From Balanoglossus misakiensis (lineage: Eukaryota > Hemichordata), in assembly GCA_040954595.2 (NCBI GenBank), contig CM082579.2, forward strand, positions 8,494,001 to 8,558,000: 64,000 bases of DNA, written 5' to 3'. The notes beneath the pieces are model-generated. The model did not search any database and had not been told where the DNA came from. It worked only from the letters and a program-made list of their open reading frames with translations. Positions 12,701-22,954 of the stretch are shown piece by piece; positions within the stretch are counted from its first letter, which is position 1, and each line of letters begins with the position of its first letter. The translations under genes were made by a program, and so were the position numbers.

Positions 12701-15700
12701 CCCACTCCTTGGCTGCCGACCGAGCGGTTCCTCCGTTTCCGGTCCCTCGATCTCTCCTTGACTACCGGTACTTTGCCGTCCAACGCATCGAATATAGCAT
12801 TGCACATCTCCCGGTGTTCGGCCAGGGGGCCATCGTCGCAGCAGTAACACTTCCACTCGTCCGCGTCGTCGATGGCCGAGAGTTCGCGCCGTCCGAGAAC
12901 GCGTTTCACGCAGGGTCGGCAAAAGGTGGAGGTGCAGAAATCGCAGCAGAGGAGTTTACCCCCCTCCCCGCACAGTTTACATTGTTCATCTGTACCGTCT
13001 TCATCTTTCGTTATCTTGCCACTCGTGTAGTATTTGTGACACCTCTGCGAAAGGAAACAAGAAGGATATAATTTTTTTTTTTTGTGGAAATAAAATCTGA
13101 ATGCTGTAGATATAATAGCACTTGCCAACTAAAGGATGTGCGTACATGTAAACCAGCATGTGTCTCTTCCCATAGGATTACACTGAGATTTCATTAAATT
13201 TTACACATAACTCAAGTAAAAATAAATTCATTGGGCAAATAAAATAGTATAGTCACCATGCTCTATTTTGAGAGAAGCTATGTTAAATGTTCTGCCCATA
13301 CACAAACAACTGGTGACAAAATGCCGACTCAGCAGTTTAGCAGATCGTACATCCTTAATGATATCCAGATGGGAAGAAACCAATTCCTTGACTTGCGTCA
13401 AAGTGAATGTAAAAAAATATACATGCTGCCGATCAAACTCACCCTGCAGATTAAGATTTTCAACTCAGGATGTCTTCTCACGTTACCTTTGCTACTCGGA
13501 TTGACTTGTTCACCGCACGAATTGCAGTGGACTATGCCAATGTCATTGCCATCTTGGCTTCCTGTGCAGGAGGTAAACAGGGGCAAAACGTTATCTTTTC
13601 ACGGTTTCTACGGTAAATGTAGTAGAAAGATTTTCAACACAGGGCTCCTCATTTGGTCCTGGAACCTTGTGAACCATGGTATGATTTGCAAGTTTTATTT
13701 TGAGTCATGTTCAAACGTAGGAGCTCCTGCCATAATGACGTTCCGCAAGTTGATTACTGAAAACCTTCCTCGATATCATAAAAATCAGAGAGATTCTAAT
13801 TACCTGTAGACTTAACCGAAGAAGTAGATCTTGTGCCATAGTGTGGCTTGTCGTCGGGAACTGGTTCTGGCTGCACCACAACTGTACCTGGAAAATAAGC
13901 GATAACGGACGTTGATTTATTACAGGAAAGGGTCATGAAATTGATGAATGCATGGGCTCCTGTAGATAGAAAGCGAACTAACTCAACAGAACTGGGCTAC
14001 ACACAATCCTTGTGCAAAACAACAAACATATGTTACCATCTGGCAAAACAGGGATTCCCTCTGCGTTCACTTCAATCGTCATTTCTTCGGCCTCTTCCTT
14101 CTTGGCAGACTGAGAATCCTCCCGTTTCTCTCCCTCATCACTGGCACTGGCAGCGGGCTCCTCGCTGGCTGACTGGACACCGGAGGTTCTTTCCAAGTCA
14201 GTTTCGTTGTCCGAGCCGTCGCCATCGCCGTCCAGACTCCGAGCTGGCGCCGGTGGGTCGACAAAGTCATCATCGCTGTTGTTGTCTCCCGACAAGACGT
14301 GTCTCGTCACTGCAGGTTTCCTTCAAGACGCACAACAAAGACAAGCTGATTTTACCACTAGAATTACTACTCATGACCATGACACTGACAGCATTCTGAT
14401 GCCTGATGCCAGTGTTCTCCCCAGGAATTTCTCACAAAAGTATTATTTGGCTAATCTGCATAACAATTTTCTTATGATCATGAGCTTTTATGGATACTGA
14501 CTAATTTTTCTTACCTCCTGGATGAACCAGTCCTGACAGTTTCCTGTAGCGCAAGAAAAAGATTTCATAAAAATTGAAGAAACACATTTTGACCATAGTT
14601 TTAATGTTTTGTACATAAGTTGTCTATGTGCAAGTTTTAAAACAATTGGGATCTTACAAGCACACACATGGCAGTAACAGGACTGACATTCACAACATAG
14701 CCTTCATTCCATCTGCTCCTCTCTAACAATGTTATATCAGAAAATGTCACATGCTTCTTACCTTTTTCTCTGTGTCTGGAGGATCACGCAACTTGTTGAT
14801 GATGGAATCAAGTCCTGACCTGTGAAAAATACCACAAAGTGAAAGTTTGTCAACTAGGAATCTTTCTACTCATGATTTTATCGAAGATTGTCAACTTGGC
14901 AAGGCATCTATATACATGTAAAAACCTCTGAAATATATTGGCACCGACATCTAGTACGTTAAATGACTTAACACCAAAATGCTTATTCAGACATTTATCG
15001 CAGCCCATGCCATTCTCAAGGAAGTATGTTTACAAAACTTGCCAACAAGGACCAACTAATATTTAGCACAATTCTTTAAGAGAAACTAAACTACTAATTT
15101 TAGGTTCCCTGCATTTGTATTTTATTTACTTGTTAAATATCAAGAATTGCTTAGGCAAAAATATTAACATATTATACTTAATTGATAAACTTTTTTTAAT
15201 TATTCATCCAAATTTAAATATTCATGAGTTGATGATTATGCAAATTACTTATGAATAATTCATTATTTATGTCTTACTGTTTTTTGATCTCTTTGGTTTT
15301 TATTTATATTATCTCATACAATAAAATCAAATATAGGCTGTAATTTACACCTAGAATTTGTCAATAGCCAGAGGGTGCATGCAGATATACCTTGAACTTG
15401 AGTGTTGGGTATGTCTGTCATATGTAAATTGTAATGTATATACATGTATGGTCACTCGTTGCTGTATGTTTCATGTCTCAAATAGAGGTATCCATGTACC
15501 AGTCTCAAATATAACTTTCAAACACTTAATTAAACTTACATCTTAAGTCATTGCCAACAAATCTACTTTTTATAATATTGAAGGACCAACCAGACACCCG
15601 CCATATTTTGGCTGTTCTATCTACCGTTCGTCCTCCCGTTTGCAATTTTTCTCCAACTCAATATTATACAGGTGAAAAATCGTCTCGATAAAAGTCATGT

Positions 15701-16654
15701 CAGATGAAGGTACAGCCGAAATTATGAAAGGTCGCCGATTCAATATGTGATCTAGACGTCCTGTGTGCACTGAACACACGATGTGTTTATCTAACACAAA
15801 CAACAGAACCTCTCATAAAAGAGATGCGGTATCATTAGACTAATTACAGATGGTAGTCTGGAAACACGCTCCCCCTCAGAGAGAGTTGTTTACTTGGGTA
15901 CACTCTCAACATAAAGCGTATACACTTTGAGATTAAACTTTGACATCGTACCCAAGTAAACAACTCTCTCTGAGGGGGAGCGTGTTTCCAGACTACCATC
16001 TGTAATTAGTCTAATGATACCGCATCTCTTTTATGAGAGGTTCTGTTGTTTGTGTTAGATAAACACATCGTGTGTTCAGTGCACACAGGACGTCTAGATC
16101 ACATATTGAATCGGCGACCTTTCATAATTTCGGCTGTATGTCTACGGTAGGTTGTCGTAGTATGTCACTATGAGTGACCTTCGTCCAGAGGGGGTGCCGG
16201 TGGTAAAGTCAACAGCCGCCGACAATTGTACAATTTCCCAAATTTTATGTGCATTTGGGGTCAATCACCATCGTTACATAGACGATGAGAATGCTAGCAT
16301 GTTCCATATTACTGACCTTCGTGACGTCTTGTCCATTGTAACCACACGCAAAATGAGTTATAAATTCGACGACGACACCAAAATACCAGACACGTCTCTT
16401 TCGAGCACCGTGAAATCGACGATATGTCTGTCTAATGTCTATGGCAGATCCCTGCTTTTGTTGTTTCCGATCAAGTCGTCTGCCTAACTGTTATTCTGCG
16501 GTTACCACAAAGCCTCCATGTGATGTAGGGGTATCCGGTGGGATCAACTATACCGGTGTCGACCGGGCGATCTCGGGTACACTTCATGCGGTGAAGCCGG
16601 TGAATACTTTTAGCGTGTACTGCTTCACTGCTGCCAGCCGCTGGTCTCCGCCAT
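2708..16654 (-). CDS. ATRX: ATRX chromatin remodeller (SNF2 ATPase with ADD domain), complete
   Basis: ATRX is a nuclear SNF2-family ATPase that, with DAXX, deposits histone H3.3 in heterochromatin. Coding exons, 5' to 3': 16629-16654, 14762-14819, 14515-14543, 14037-14320, 13804-13887, 13443-13561, 10918-13044, 10599-10754, 10096-10350, 9614-9751, 9013-9190, 8424-8561, 8010-8185, 7605-7847, 7133-7251, 6894-7015, 6406-6553, 6019-6136, 5739-5854, 5254-5431, 4727-4759, 4428-4574, 3638-3940, 3257-3343, 2708-2929. They sum to 5604 nt, or 1867 aa. The cysteine-rich ADD domain spans about residues 165-290. A long acidic, Ser- and Lys-rich region follows to about 960. The split helicase runs from about 965 to 1665: GLGKT (motif I), DEGH (II), LTGTPLQNN (III), and the [10 protein letters not shown] and FRVYRFGQ blocks (V-VI). 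A glutamine tract lies near 1735. It is shorter than the roughly 2,490 aa human protein, mostly in the central low-complexity part. The start (ATG at 16654) rests on a 26-nt first exon that fits in phase. It is the least certain exon. Confidence 0.96.
3671..3722 (-). repeat. ATRX: Glutamine-coding CAG/CAA tract in ATRX C-terminus
   Basis: The coding strand carries a mixed CAG/CAA run encoding about 15 consecutive Gln in exon 3638-3940. Vertebrate ATRX also has a short Gln-rich stretch close to the C-terminus. Interruptions by CAA should make the tract more stable than a pure CAG run. Confidence 0.9.
4008..4140. mobile_element. Degenerate TTAA-flanked MITE copy in an ATRX intron
   Basis: After a TTAA at 4004-4007 the sequence GGTATACAGTCACCT..AATTTACAT runs to GAAAATCTGTGATT. 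It is recognisably the same element as the complete copy at 45578-45751: same left end, same AATTTACAT box, same CTGTGATT box. The right terminal repeat is missing, and a second element begins at 4147. It lies in the intron between exons 4428-4574 and 3638-3940. Confidence 0.65.
4147..4334. mobile_element. Short element with about 27-bp imperfect terminal inverted repeats in an ATRX intron
   Basis: The left end ATACAGTCAAACCCCTCTTA and the right end (reverse complement ATACAGTCAATCTCTCTATA) match imperfectly. Inside are several GGCCAC/TATATA blocks. It looks like a MITE of the ATACAGTCAAACC type that is widespread in invertebrate genomes. It sits directly beside the degenerate TTAA element. 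Confidence 0.7.
5971..5984. repeat. C homopolymer in an ATRX intron
   Basis: A run of 14 C on the plus strand lies about 35 bp beyond the donor of exon 6019-6136. It is one of many G or C homopolymers in this window. Confidence 0.9.
12243..12310 (-). other. ATRX: Putative DAXX-binding helix and following acidic tract in ATRX
   Basis: About residues 446-465 read [20 protein letters not shown], followed by a run of Asp. Vertebrate ATRX has a helix of the form KMLLEEI with SSDE immediately after it, and this helix docks on the DAXX four-helix bundle. The amphipathic pattern LLxEI plus the acidic SSDD tail and the position between the ADD and helicase domains agree. The identification is by motif resemblance only. 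Confidence 0.6.
12878..13561 (-). other. ATRX: ADD domain of ATRX, split by an intron
   Basis: The ADD domain reads unmodified H3K4 together with trimethylated H3K9. Here it is encoded by exon 13443-13561 (GATA-like zinc finger: C-x2-C in CNSCGEQVN, then LICR) and the first part of exon 10918-13044 (RCHKYY, then the PHD-type cysteines in [21 protein letters not shown] and WKCYCC). Spacing of the zinc ligands matches the human domain as I know it. The intron falls within the C-x2-C pair between ICR and RC, in phase 0. Confidence 0.93.
14820..16628 (-). other. ATRX: ATRX intron 1
   Basis: This 1.8-kb intron has donor GTGAAG after exon 16629-16654 and acceptor CACAG before exon 14762-14819. It holds the long inverted repeat. 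The 105-codon plus-strand ORF at 16170-16487 has no recognisable domain and I do not call it a gene. Confidence 0.6.
15711..16138. repeat. Perfect long inverted repeat, 2 x 191 bp with 46-bp spacer, in ATRX intron 1
   Basis: Positions 15711-15901 are the exact reverse complement of 15948-16138 over 191 bp with no mismatch or gap that I could find. The spacer is 15902-15947. The arms contain no ORF of note and no recognisable transposon end or target-site duplication. Options are a recent fold-back element, a hairpin-RNA source, or an assembly fold-back artefact. Confidence 0.93.
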
Positions 16655-16850
16655 GATTGCACGGATCGCTTTTTTTTCGCGCTCACGTTTTTGGAACGGA
16701 AGTCGCGTTTAATACGAGCGCGAGAATCATGTGACAGTCACATGACCACAACCGGGGATCCCCCAAAAGAAAACTGATTCAGCAAAACGAGTGAAGTCGG
16801 TAGTGATGAAATGGACGGATGCTGACTAATGCCTATTTTGGGTAAGTCTT
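16655..16850 (-). promoter_or_regulatory. ATRX: Probable ATRX promoter / 5' UTR
   Basis: This is the region directly upstream of the proposed ATG. The context ATCATGGCGGAG resembles a YY1 site overlapping the start codon. A 19-bp palindrome, TCATGTGACAGTCACATGA (16727-16745), contains two facing GTCACATGA E-box/M-box half sites. No TATA box was seen. The transcription start is not determinable here. Confidence 0.45.
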
Positions 16851-19061
16851 TTTAACTTACACATGTAATCACAAGACAAATCGCTTTATGTGTGTATAAA
16901 ATACCACCAGCGCTACTGATCCCCTATATATATATACAGACACTTTAGCGCCAGTACACAGAAGATAGTAGTACATGTAGTATAGGCGTCGTACGTAAGC
17001 CTGACGTACGTTTTGCAAAACTATCAAGCTGTCACCTCATGTCATGTACTGTTCTCGGGCTTCTGGTTAGCGATCAATACACCAGTGAAGAAAATTTTAC
17101 TTTGGTAACCAATGTCTGCTGCGTCAACTGTGTCCTGACTTTGACAGCTCGACAGACAACGCTCTGGGACATTTAAAAAGTTAAAACTTCTTCGCGCTAT
17201 GGTTAACCAATGGGAGAACATGTCCAGACATGTTTCATTGCATATGCATTTGTCAGACTTCGCATGCAGTACCACGGTGCGGTGTGATTTTACACCGACT
17301 GGCAGCTTTCTTTCATAGGTTCTATTGTGAAAACACATCACATAGCACAATTTCTCAACATTTCTGTGCAAATTTGCGCTTTCTTTGAAGTAGAAACAGT
17401 TGCAAACGTGAACTATTCTCGCGATGGCTCGCTCTGTTGTTGCAATCCGTGAATGGATGACGTCATCGATTATCGACTGATGCAACCTTGCAACATCGTG
17501 TGTACGTTTCATTTGTCAACACTGACATCACAGCAAATCGATTCCAAAATAGACTTCTTTTCTGGTGTCACTGTTTATTCCAAACAGCTCCTTTTCCAGA
17601 GCTACTGAAGTTCAACATATAAAACTTGTTACATATATGCACTGTAAATAAATGCAATAGGCACACTCATTTGCATTTTAATGTCACCAGACTATTTGAT
17701 TTATTGCAACTTTATTGTCATAATTGACTAATATTGTCACAACAACTAAAATATAGTTTGGCCTTGACTGTAAGCTTTATACAAATTTAGGTTTAAGCAA
17801 CATTTTCCAACAGAGGACCATCAACTTCCTTGCTGAAAAGTGTGTGTGTGTTGGGGGGGGGGGGGGGGGGAGACAAGAATGATGATGTCGTTTCTATGGT
17901 CACTCACATTTGCATATTGCCTGTATATTGCCAAGAGACGGGGGGGGGGGGGGGCTGGATAAGAGAGTGGCCTTTGGGCCAACAGGCAATAATAAATCAT
18001 GGCAATATACAACCCCACCCAGAAAATACAAATGTTATGCAAATGAGCCAAGATGATGTCATTCTGAGCACCCTCGTTGAGTACTGTACTCACTGGTTAC
18101 CCATCATGTGGCCTTGACTTGTATGTGGATGAAGTGCAGTATTTGAGGCGAAATACCATACCTTTTTTTATATTTATTTGCTCACCCTCCTTTCGTGGCA
18201 GGTTATTCTAGGTTGAAACTAGTTCAACTCTGTGTGTACACAGAATTGTTATTTTTGATTGATCGTATCCTCAGCAAAATAACATCCGGTGTCCCACTTT
18301 ATTTTCGAAGATGATATCATTTTGAGAGTGCCGGCACAAAGCCAGCTGTCTCATTGGCACATTCATATGCAAATTAGGCAAGTGTACACGAATTTAAATG
18401 ATTTTATTCAAAAGAATATACACTTTGTACAGGTAACACCAAAAACGTTTTCAAATTTGGCGTTGGACGTGACAGTTGATTTGTGGCCTTTCTAGGATTT
18501 GAGAAGCCAGAAGAGAATTTGAACATTGTTTTTTTTTTGTGTTTTTTTTGCACAAATGTGATGCAAATACCCAACAATATATGTCGTTACCCGAGTATTG
18601 AGATTTTACTATGGTACATAGTCCAATCAGGGTATGAAGTCATGCAATGAATTTAGAATATGTAAATAATTACACTGTAATACATAGACAAGCTGACTAT
18701 ACTGTTGTACTCAGTCTCACTGTGTATCAAGCAAAGGCATTTTCCACAGGTGGGCAGTGTGTGTGTTGTGTACGCGTTTTGTGCCATTGATATTTGTTGA
18801 GCACACTTCATCACATAACCATCTGTACTGGTAATCTTCCTTGATTTTTTTTTACTCAAAAATGTAAGTTTCATCATGAACTTGAAGTATCACCAATATA
18901 TCGTATTTTCAGAGATCTTTCATGTTTCAGAATTTCTGTTTGTGCTCAACCGTGTGTAGTCATTACATGAGTTCACCACGGTATGCCACGATGATGATCC
19001 ATATTTTAACACCCAAACTTTTCTGGTCTGTTCAGATTACATCTAGTGGGCAGATAAAACC
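16851..19061. other. Intergenic region between ATRX and the death receptor
   Basis: This is a divergent intergenic region of about 2.2 kb. It contains two G homopolymers (17853-17870 and 17940-17954) and a 156-codon minus ORF at 17042-17512 with no recognisable domain. A pyrimidine-rich AG at about 19035, just before the receptor ATG, may be the acceptor of a 5' UTR exon. Confidence 0.5.
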
Positions 19062-22000
19062 ATGGCTGGTTTACCAACAAAACTTCTACTTGTACTCATC
19101 CTTTTGTCTTCTTTCCCAGCTCAGGTAAGATATAATTCCATTGTTATTCCTACCATGCTGGGTTTTTGTTTTGCTGTTCATCAATTATTATGTTTGTTAA
19201 TTTTCAGTTTTTGTTTTCAATTTAGGCGTATGAGCTGTGTTGTTGTGATTCAGAAAAAAAATGTACATATATGTGTAGGTGAATCCAATGTGTACAAACA
19301 GCAGGCTGAGTATATATACACTAATACCACCTTTGACATTATTTAGTACATGTATTACTAATGTGCTGCACTGTAACACTTGCATGTTCTGGATCCAAAT
19401 TTTCTTTAAACACATTCTCATTTCCCCTACTATATTGTCTCCCCACAACCAGCATGTCTTTCGTCTCTGGAAAGCTTTCGATGGGTCAAAATGAGCACTT
19501 GGTATTGTTCCTTCTCTCGTATGTGATTGAATAGCTTTGGGCTTGCTTGTCAGTTGTATGGTTATAACACTAAATGTCACTCTCTTCACCACAGCTAAAA
19601 GTGGACTTGAAACTCAGATAGGGGCTTGATAAAGTGCGACTGTGTCTACTATGAATCACCAAAGCATTTTGTGTTTTCCCTTGTAGGTGACAGAGCTTCC
19701 TTTAAACAACATCAATGCAACAAAGGAAAACTGTACAGCGGAGAGCGAGTTCTGGGATGAAGAGGATCAGCTCTGCAGATTGTGTTCAACCTGTGGGCCA
19801 GGCTATGGACCGTCCGGGGTACGTATTATACCGTTAAAATGATTTTTGGTGGAGAAGACTTCATGTGAAACTTTCACAACTAATGTGAAAACTGCGGAAT
19901 AGAAATCGGTTATCGCTCGCAACTTCCAGGTGTGTGGACACGGTACAGGGCAGCGATACTCTTGCGAGATTTGCGCATCAGGGACGTTCAGTAACCATTC
20001 CAGCACGAAACAGTGCAGACGGTGCCAACACTGTGAAAACCGAGAAGTGTTGCAGCCGTGCACCACTAAACAGGACACTGTCTGCGGTAAATGCCTATAT
20101 GGGTGAGTGTCCTTATCCAGATAAAACTCTTTCAATTATATAATAATTGAATTTAAAAATTAAAAGCTCTGTCTAATTTTGTTGGTGTGGAAAGCCTAGA
20201 AATCTCTCCTCCCACCCCCAACCCCTTTTGATTTTCTTTTTTCTGTTTCTCAATCATTGCCATGTATTTTATAGCTTTGTGATGTTAGAAGGCACCAGTG
20301 TTTGTGTTGCATGCTCCACGCTGCAAGGTCATGATCATCCCGGCTGTCCCGATGATGTCACCACCCCAGGCCCAGATGAGCCTACCACCATTACCACCAC
20401 CACCCCACAAACACCATCAGCATCCCAGTCTGAGTCGCCTGACCTGTCTGTCGTTCCATCCTCTGAACCGTCCAACGATCCAAAGGAAGTCCCAGTGCAC
20501 ACTTGGGAGGCTTACAAACGCAGAATAGGTATTTCACAGCATGCTAAATAGTGAATCCCTGTAATATGATTGTTCAAGATCGTGTGAGACTGAGAGATGC
20601 CAGGCCCTGCAGCATGAATAGTGTATCATATTCAGAACATAACCAGTGCACCAAAAAGTGTGCATTTTGAAGTTGTTTTAAACGGGGACTACATTGCACC
20701 AGGACCTATTATTTGATATTGTGAGCCTCGAAGTTCATGTTGTTAAATTTGACACAAATTATTCTTTGAATGCATATTAAGTTTTATATCTCCTTCTGAA
20801 TTACCGTAACCCTCTCCTTTACTGTACAGAGAGCTGGAAAACCTTGTGCCTGGTTGTAATTGGTATTTTTGTCGTTTGTGCACTGGTGGTAACTGTACTT
20901 TATGCCAGATGGCGTATTAGGAAGAGGGTATCCAGAAACCGGCACAACTCGAATGGTATGGATGTTCTGCTTATCAAGTTCCTTCCCTTACTAAGTACTA
21001 CATGCACTTTGTTTCAGGAAAAATGTAAAATCCAGAAAATGTAACTGTTTGACAAATTCATTGTACACAGCAAAGATCATGGTTCGAACAGGTGGTTTTA
21101 GATAGATGTATGACGCACAGCAGAATTTTTTTTTTAAAGAAAGGCATCACCCAGTACTACCATTGAGGGCGCACTCACCAATCAAAACTGACTTTATTTC
21201 AAAAGACAATAAGAATCGTTTGTTCATCTTTTCAGGCACTTCTGGTCATAGAATGGAGGAAATTGAATTACCAACTGGTAAGTAAATCCCCAAATTTCAC
21301 CACCAAGAAGCAAGTTTGTTCCAATACTGATCATGCATTTGAAGTAAAGGGAATAGTACATCATGCAGGATATGCAATAAGAAGTAGAAAAATCATGACG
21401 TCGTATTCTTTTGACCCAATGGGGACTAGGGCATGGATAATGAATTGTTTTCTGTCATTTGCAGTGCGGGTTCTTCCAGGAAGGCAGACTAGACCAAGCG
21501 TCCATTTTTCTCCTGATGTAAGGTAAGGACAACCCAACAATTAATTTTCTTAATGCTGAAAAATGCGGATTCTATGAATATTTATGTACTTCATGACAAC
21601 ATTTCAGAATGACCCAAAAGCACCTTTATAGCTTATGAACTTCCATTTCTTAAACATGGCGAAAATCGGCCATCTTGAAATTGCGTCGACCGTATGAGAT
21701 TTTAATCGCTCAACTAGGTAGCAAAAACCTATTTAAGGTACCGGAAGTGAGAATTTCCATGGCTGACCTGAAGTTATCCTTTTTCACCAGAACAAGGTCT
21801 GCAGACAGCGACAACGATCAACTGTACGACTCTCCGTCGGAAATCGAGCCTCTGCTGCCATCGCAACATCGCAGCAGAAACCCAAGACCCGCATTTCAGC
21901 GCTCCTTCTCGGCACCGGCAGGTGAAAATGAACTCCAGCGTATGAAAGCAGAAAGAGCAGAAAGAGAACGACACAGTACTCTGCACAGGGACAGTGTAAG

Positions 22001-22954
22001 CACCAATAGTCATATTCCTGTAGTGTAAAATCTGTAGGATCTATTTTTCTACCGGTTACCATAAGTTTAAATGGCAGTTTCCGGGTTGTGTTTTCCTGAT
22101 AACTGATAAAGGGGGTTTTGATATGTAAATATAGTTCCCTTGTTTTACACATATTCTTACAAAAGAATTAATTTGTAAAACAGAAAATACAAACTGCATT
22201 CTGAACATTCTGCCTCCCCCCCCCCCAAAAAAAAAAACATCAACAAACCACCCCAGACAGATTATGACTTGATACTATCATTACTATCATAACACAGCCT
22301 ACAGATATTTCACTAAAATAATCATTTAATTTTAATATTATCGATATCCATATCTGGATGATTTTATTAAAAGTCACTGACTCCACTTAATGTTATTTCT
22401 TGAACAGAAAAACAAGGAACTGGAACGTCTCTGCCGGAAAGCATGTCTGGCAGGAACTGGTAAGCAGAAAGTGTTACTTGGATAGTAACCTTTGTTTCGT
22501 TCAAGTGGAATTCAAAATTCATTACACTGCATTAGACCAGACCTCAGTAAGAAATATGATCAAATTTGTAAGCATTTTGCAATAGAGTTAAGCAGGCAGG
22601 GTGAATGAATGAAACCCTTTTTCTGATGGGATTTCCTTCTCTGATCTAACAATTCCAGATAAGAAAATCCAGGATTTCAGTTATGTAATGAAAGAGAAGA
22701 TCGCGGAGGAGTTGGATCCGAAGCCCGATGATCTGACGCACAAATACTGGTTTCATTTCGGATTACTTTGGGGAATAAGCGAGCAGAAGCTTAAGAACTT
22801 TGACAAGAAGACCATGGCCGTCTTCGACTACATTGGGCCCCGGGGGCACTCCGTTGATGAGCTCGTACGTAAACTCGAAGAAATGGACCACCAAATTCTC
22901 TTGAAAGAGGTTTGTGAGCATGTCATCCAACTGAGCAAGAAGCCACCAAGTTGA
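19062..22954 (+). CDS. TNF-receptor-superfamily death receptor, EDAR-type
   Basis: This is a type I membrane receptor expected to bind a TNF-family ligand and recruit a death-domain adaptor. Exons: 19062-19124, 19687-19818, 19930-20102, 20275-20528, 20830-20955, 21236-21277, 21465-21522, 21791-21995, 22408-22459, 22659-22954. They total 1401 nt, or 466 aa. Residues 1-21 form a signal peptide. Cysteine-rich repeats span about 36-160, with CRLCSTCGPGYGPSG and DTVCGKCLYG. A Thr/Pro/Ser-rich stalk encoded by exon 4 follows. A single membrane segment (about 211-231, VVIGIFVVCALVVTVLY) ends in basic RWRIRKR. A death domain lies at about 369-460. The cysteine layout and the segment VFDYIGPRGHSVDELV resemble vertebrate EDAR more than NGFR or TNFR1. 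EDAR orthology is inferred and needs a tree, so I give no symbol. Confidence 0.9.
22659..22951 (+). other. Death domain of the TNF receptor
   Basis: The last exon encodes about 97 residues with the helical pattern of a death domain. The landmarks are YWFHFGLLWGIS around helix 2, AVFDYI in helix 4, and SVDELVRKLEEMD with LLKEVCEHV for helices 5-6. The domain reaches almost to the C-terminus, as in EDAR and p75NTR. Confidence 0.82.

Noticed and set aside
10932-12847. Long ORFs on the plus strand and in other frames opposite the big ATRX exon (for example at 11000-11581, 11615-12340 and 12428-12847)
   Set aside because: They are antisense or off-frame shadows of the Ser/Asp/Lys-rich ATRX exon. 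They have no domains and are full of Ser/Phe/Leu from the complementary repeats.
15621-15803. 60-codon minus ORF overlapping the left arm of the inverted repeat, considered as an extra ATRX exon
   Set aside because: The frame and flanking sites do not give a consistent splice, and the phased 26-nt first exon already completes the protein.
16170-16487. 105-codon plus-strand ORF beside the inverted repeat in ATRX intron 1
   Set aside because: Considered as a transposon-encoded protein, but there is no motif and it is not inside the repeat arms.
17042-17512. 156-codon minus-strand ORF between ATRX and the death receptor
   Set aside because: No recognisable family, no clear splice context and no neighbour to justify it. 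Treated as chance.
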